Of a stretch of DNA of 32,459 bases, positions 32,008-32,459 are shown piece after piece. Positions within the stretch are counted from its first letter, which is position 1; each line of letters begins with the position of its first letter. Source of the stretch: CAIKZJ01 sp041675325. GTDB taxonomy: Bacteria > Bacteroidota > Ignavibacteria > Tepidaquicellales > Tepidaquicellaceae. Location of the stretch: assembly GCA_041675325.1 (NCBI GenBank), contig JBAYUG010000036.1:1-32459 (forward strand), read 5' to 3'. Under the pieces are notes generated by a model. The model worked only from the letters and a program-made list of their open reading frames with translations, had not been told where the DNA came from and searched no databases. The position numbers and the translations under genes were made by a program.

Positions 32008-32459
32008 TTATTTCTTTTTAAACATCTTTGTTAAAATATCAGTAAGGTCCGGTTTCCCGATTTCCTGTAAATCATAAGATACTCTTGCACATGGTCTCTT
32101 AATTTTGACTATTCTTCTTAAATCAATGGGAGTTCCTATAATTACTGAATCACACGGAACTTTATTTATAGTATTTTCCAGATCTTTTATTTGCTTATCA
32201 CCGTAACCCATTGCTGGAAGTAAAACTCCGATATTAGGATACTTTTTATAAGTATCGCTTATGCTTTTAACTGCGTATTTTCTTGGATCCACTAGAGATT
32301 TTGCACCGAATTTCTGTGCAGCAATTGTTCCTGCTCCGAATTTCATTTCACCATGAGTAAGTGTTGGACCGTCTTCTACAACGAGAACTTTTTTGCCTTC
32401 AATGTTCTTAATTTCTTCCAGTTTGTCAATTGATACCGGAGATGCTGCTTCAATTATTA
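32008..32459 (-). CDS. GTPase / cyclic 2,3-diphosphoglycerate synthetase-like protein (5' part outside window)
   Basis: The C-terminal part only: the reading frame stays open to the window edge, adding about 37 residues (ending in KKVLVVEDGPTLTHGE) before a Met that could be mistaken for the start. Visible motifs: KFGAGTIAAQKFGAK, ISDTYKKYPNIGVLLPAMGYGDKQ, SVIIGTPIDLRRIVKIKRPCARVSYDLQEIG. These match, from memory, a P-loop family annotated as cyclic 2,3-diphosphoglycerate synthetase or GTPase, found in archaea and various bacteria. The nucleotide-binding N-terminus is not in view. Confidence 0.78.
   Translation of the reverse strand, partial: IIEAASPVSIDKLEEIKNIEGKKVLVVEDGPTLTHGEMKFGAGTIAAQKFGAKSLVDPRKYAVKSISDTYKKYPNIGVLLPAMGYGDKQIKDLENTINKVPCDSVIIGTPIDLRRIVKIKRPCARVSYDLQEIGKPDLTDILTKMFKKK

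Overview
The window is AT-rich bacterial chromosome from the Bacteroidota/Ignavibacteria side of the FCB group. Pointers are a secreted protein with a C-terminal type IX secretion sorting domain of the YPNPFNP type, weak or absent Shine-Dalgarno sites before most genes, several TATATTTG (TAnnTTTG-type) boxes, a DUF3098-like protein and a tmRNA tag ending ENNYALAA. Ignavibacteria or a close relative is my best guess, by inference only. Most of the sequence is compact core genome. I see no insertion sequence, integrase, prophage, CRISPR array or rRNA.

Left part (1-12.5 kb, mostly + strand): an array of 11-bp repeats sits in front of a 269-aa gene of unknown function. A gene-free stretch of degenerate low-complexity phrases follows, then rubrerythrin on the minus strand and a small lipoprotein. 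Next come pstC-pstA-pstB, with no pstS or phoU beside them, and an L,D-transpeptidase. After these is a cell-envelope cluster: TonB, a small membrane protein, a PstS-like lipoprotein whose ligand loop looks altered, and a TPR protein. An M20 dipeptidase and a DUF3098-like protein follow, and ssrA (tmRNA) starts 10 bp after the last of these.

Middle part (12.5-21.8 kb, minus strand): read in the direction of transcription, the genes are a purine nucleoside phosphorylase overlapping tatD, a poly-proline DUF4190 protein, dut-rsmI, purM, lysine 6-aminotransferase with a Fur-family regulator directly behind it, and the conserved rpmH-rnpA-yidD-yidC block. The rpmH gene (50 aa) is present although very short. 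A second 11-bp repeat array, in inverted orientation to the first, lies in the purM-rsmI gap.

Right part (22-32.4 kb, + strand): a cold-shock protein, a TPR protein with a T9SS cargo protein, a lone nuoI, a CNNM/CorC-type membrane protein, a lone mlaE, tRNA-Val(CAC), and a tightly packed pyrC-FAH hydrolase-parA-valS operon. The window ends inside a minus-strand GTPase/cyclic-2,3-diphosphoglycerate-synthetase-like gene.

The least explained signal is the pair of 11-bp repeat arrays (66-120 and 18299-18353). Each has five units in strict 11-bp register, both start with the same unit, and they point toward each other. One lies just upstream of the uncharacterised 269-aa protein, where a looser CC periodicity of about 10.9 bp continues to about position 195.
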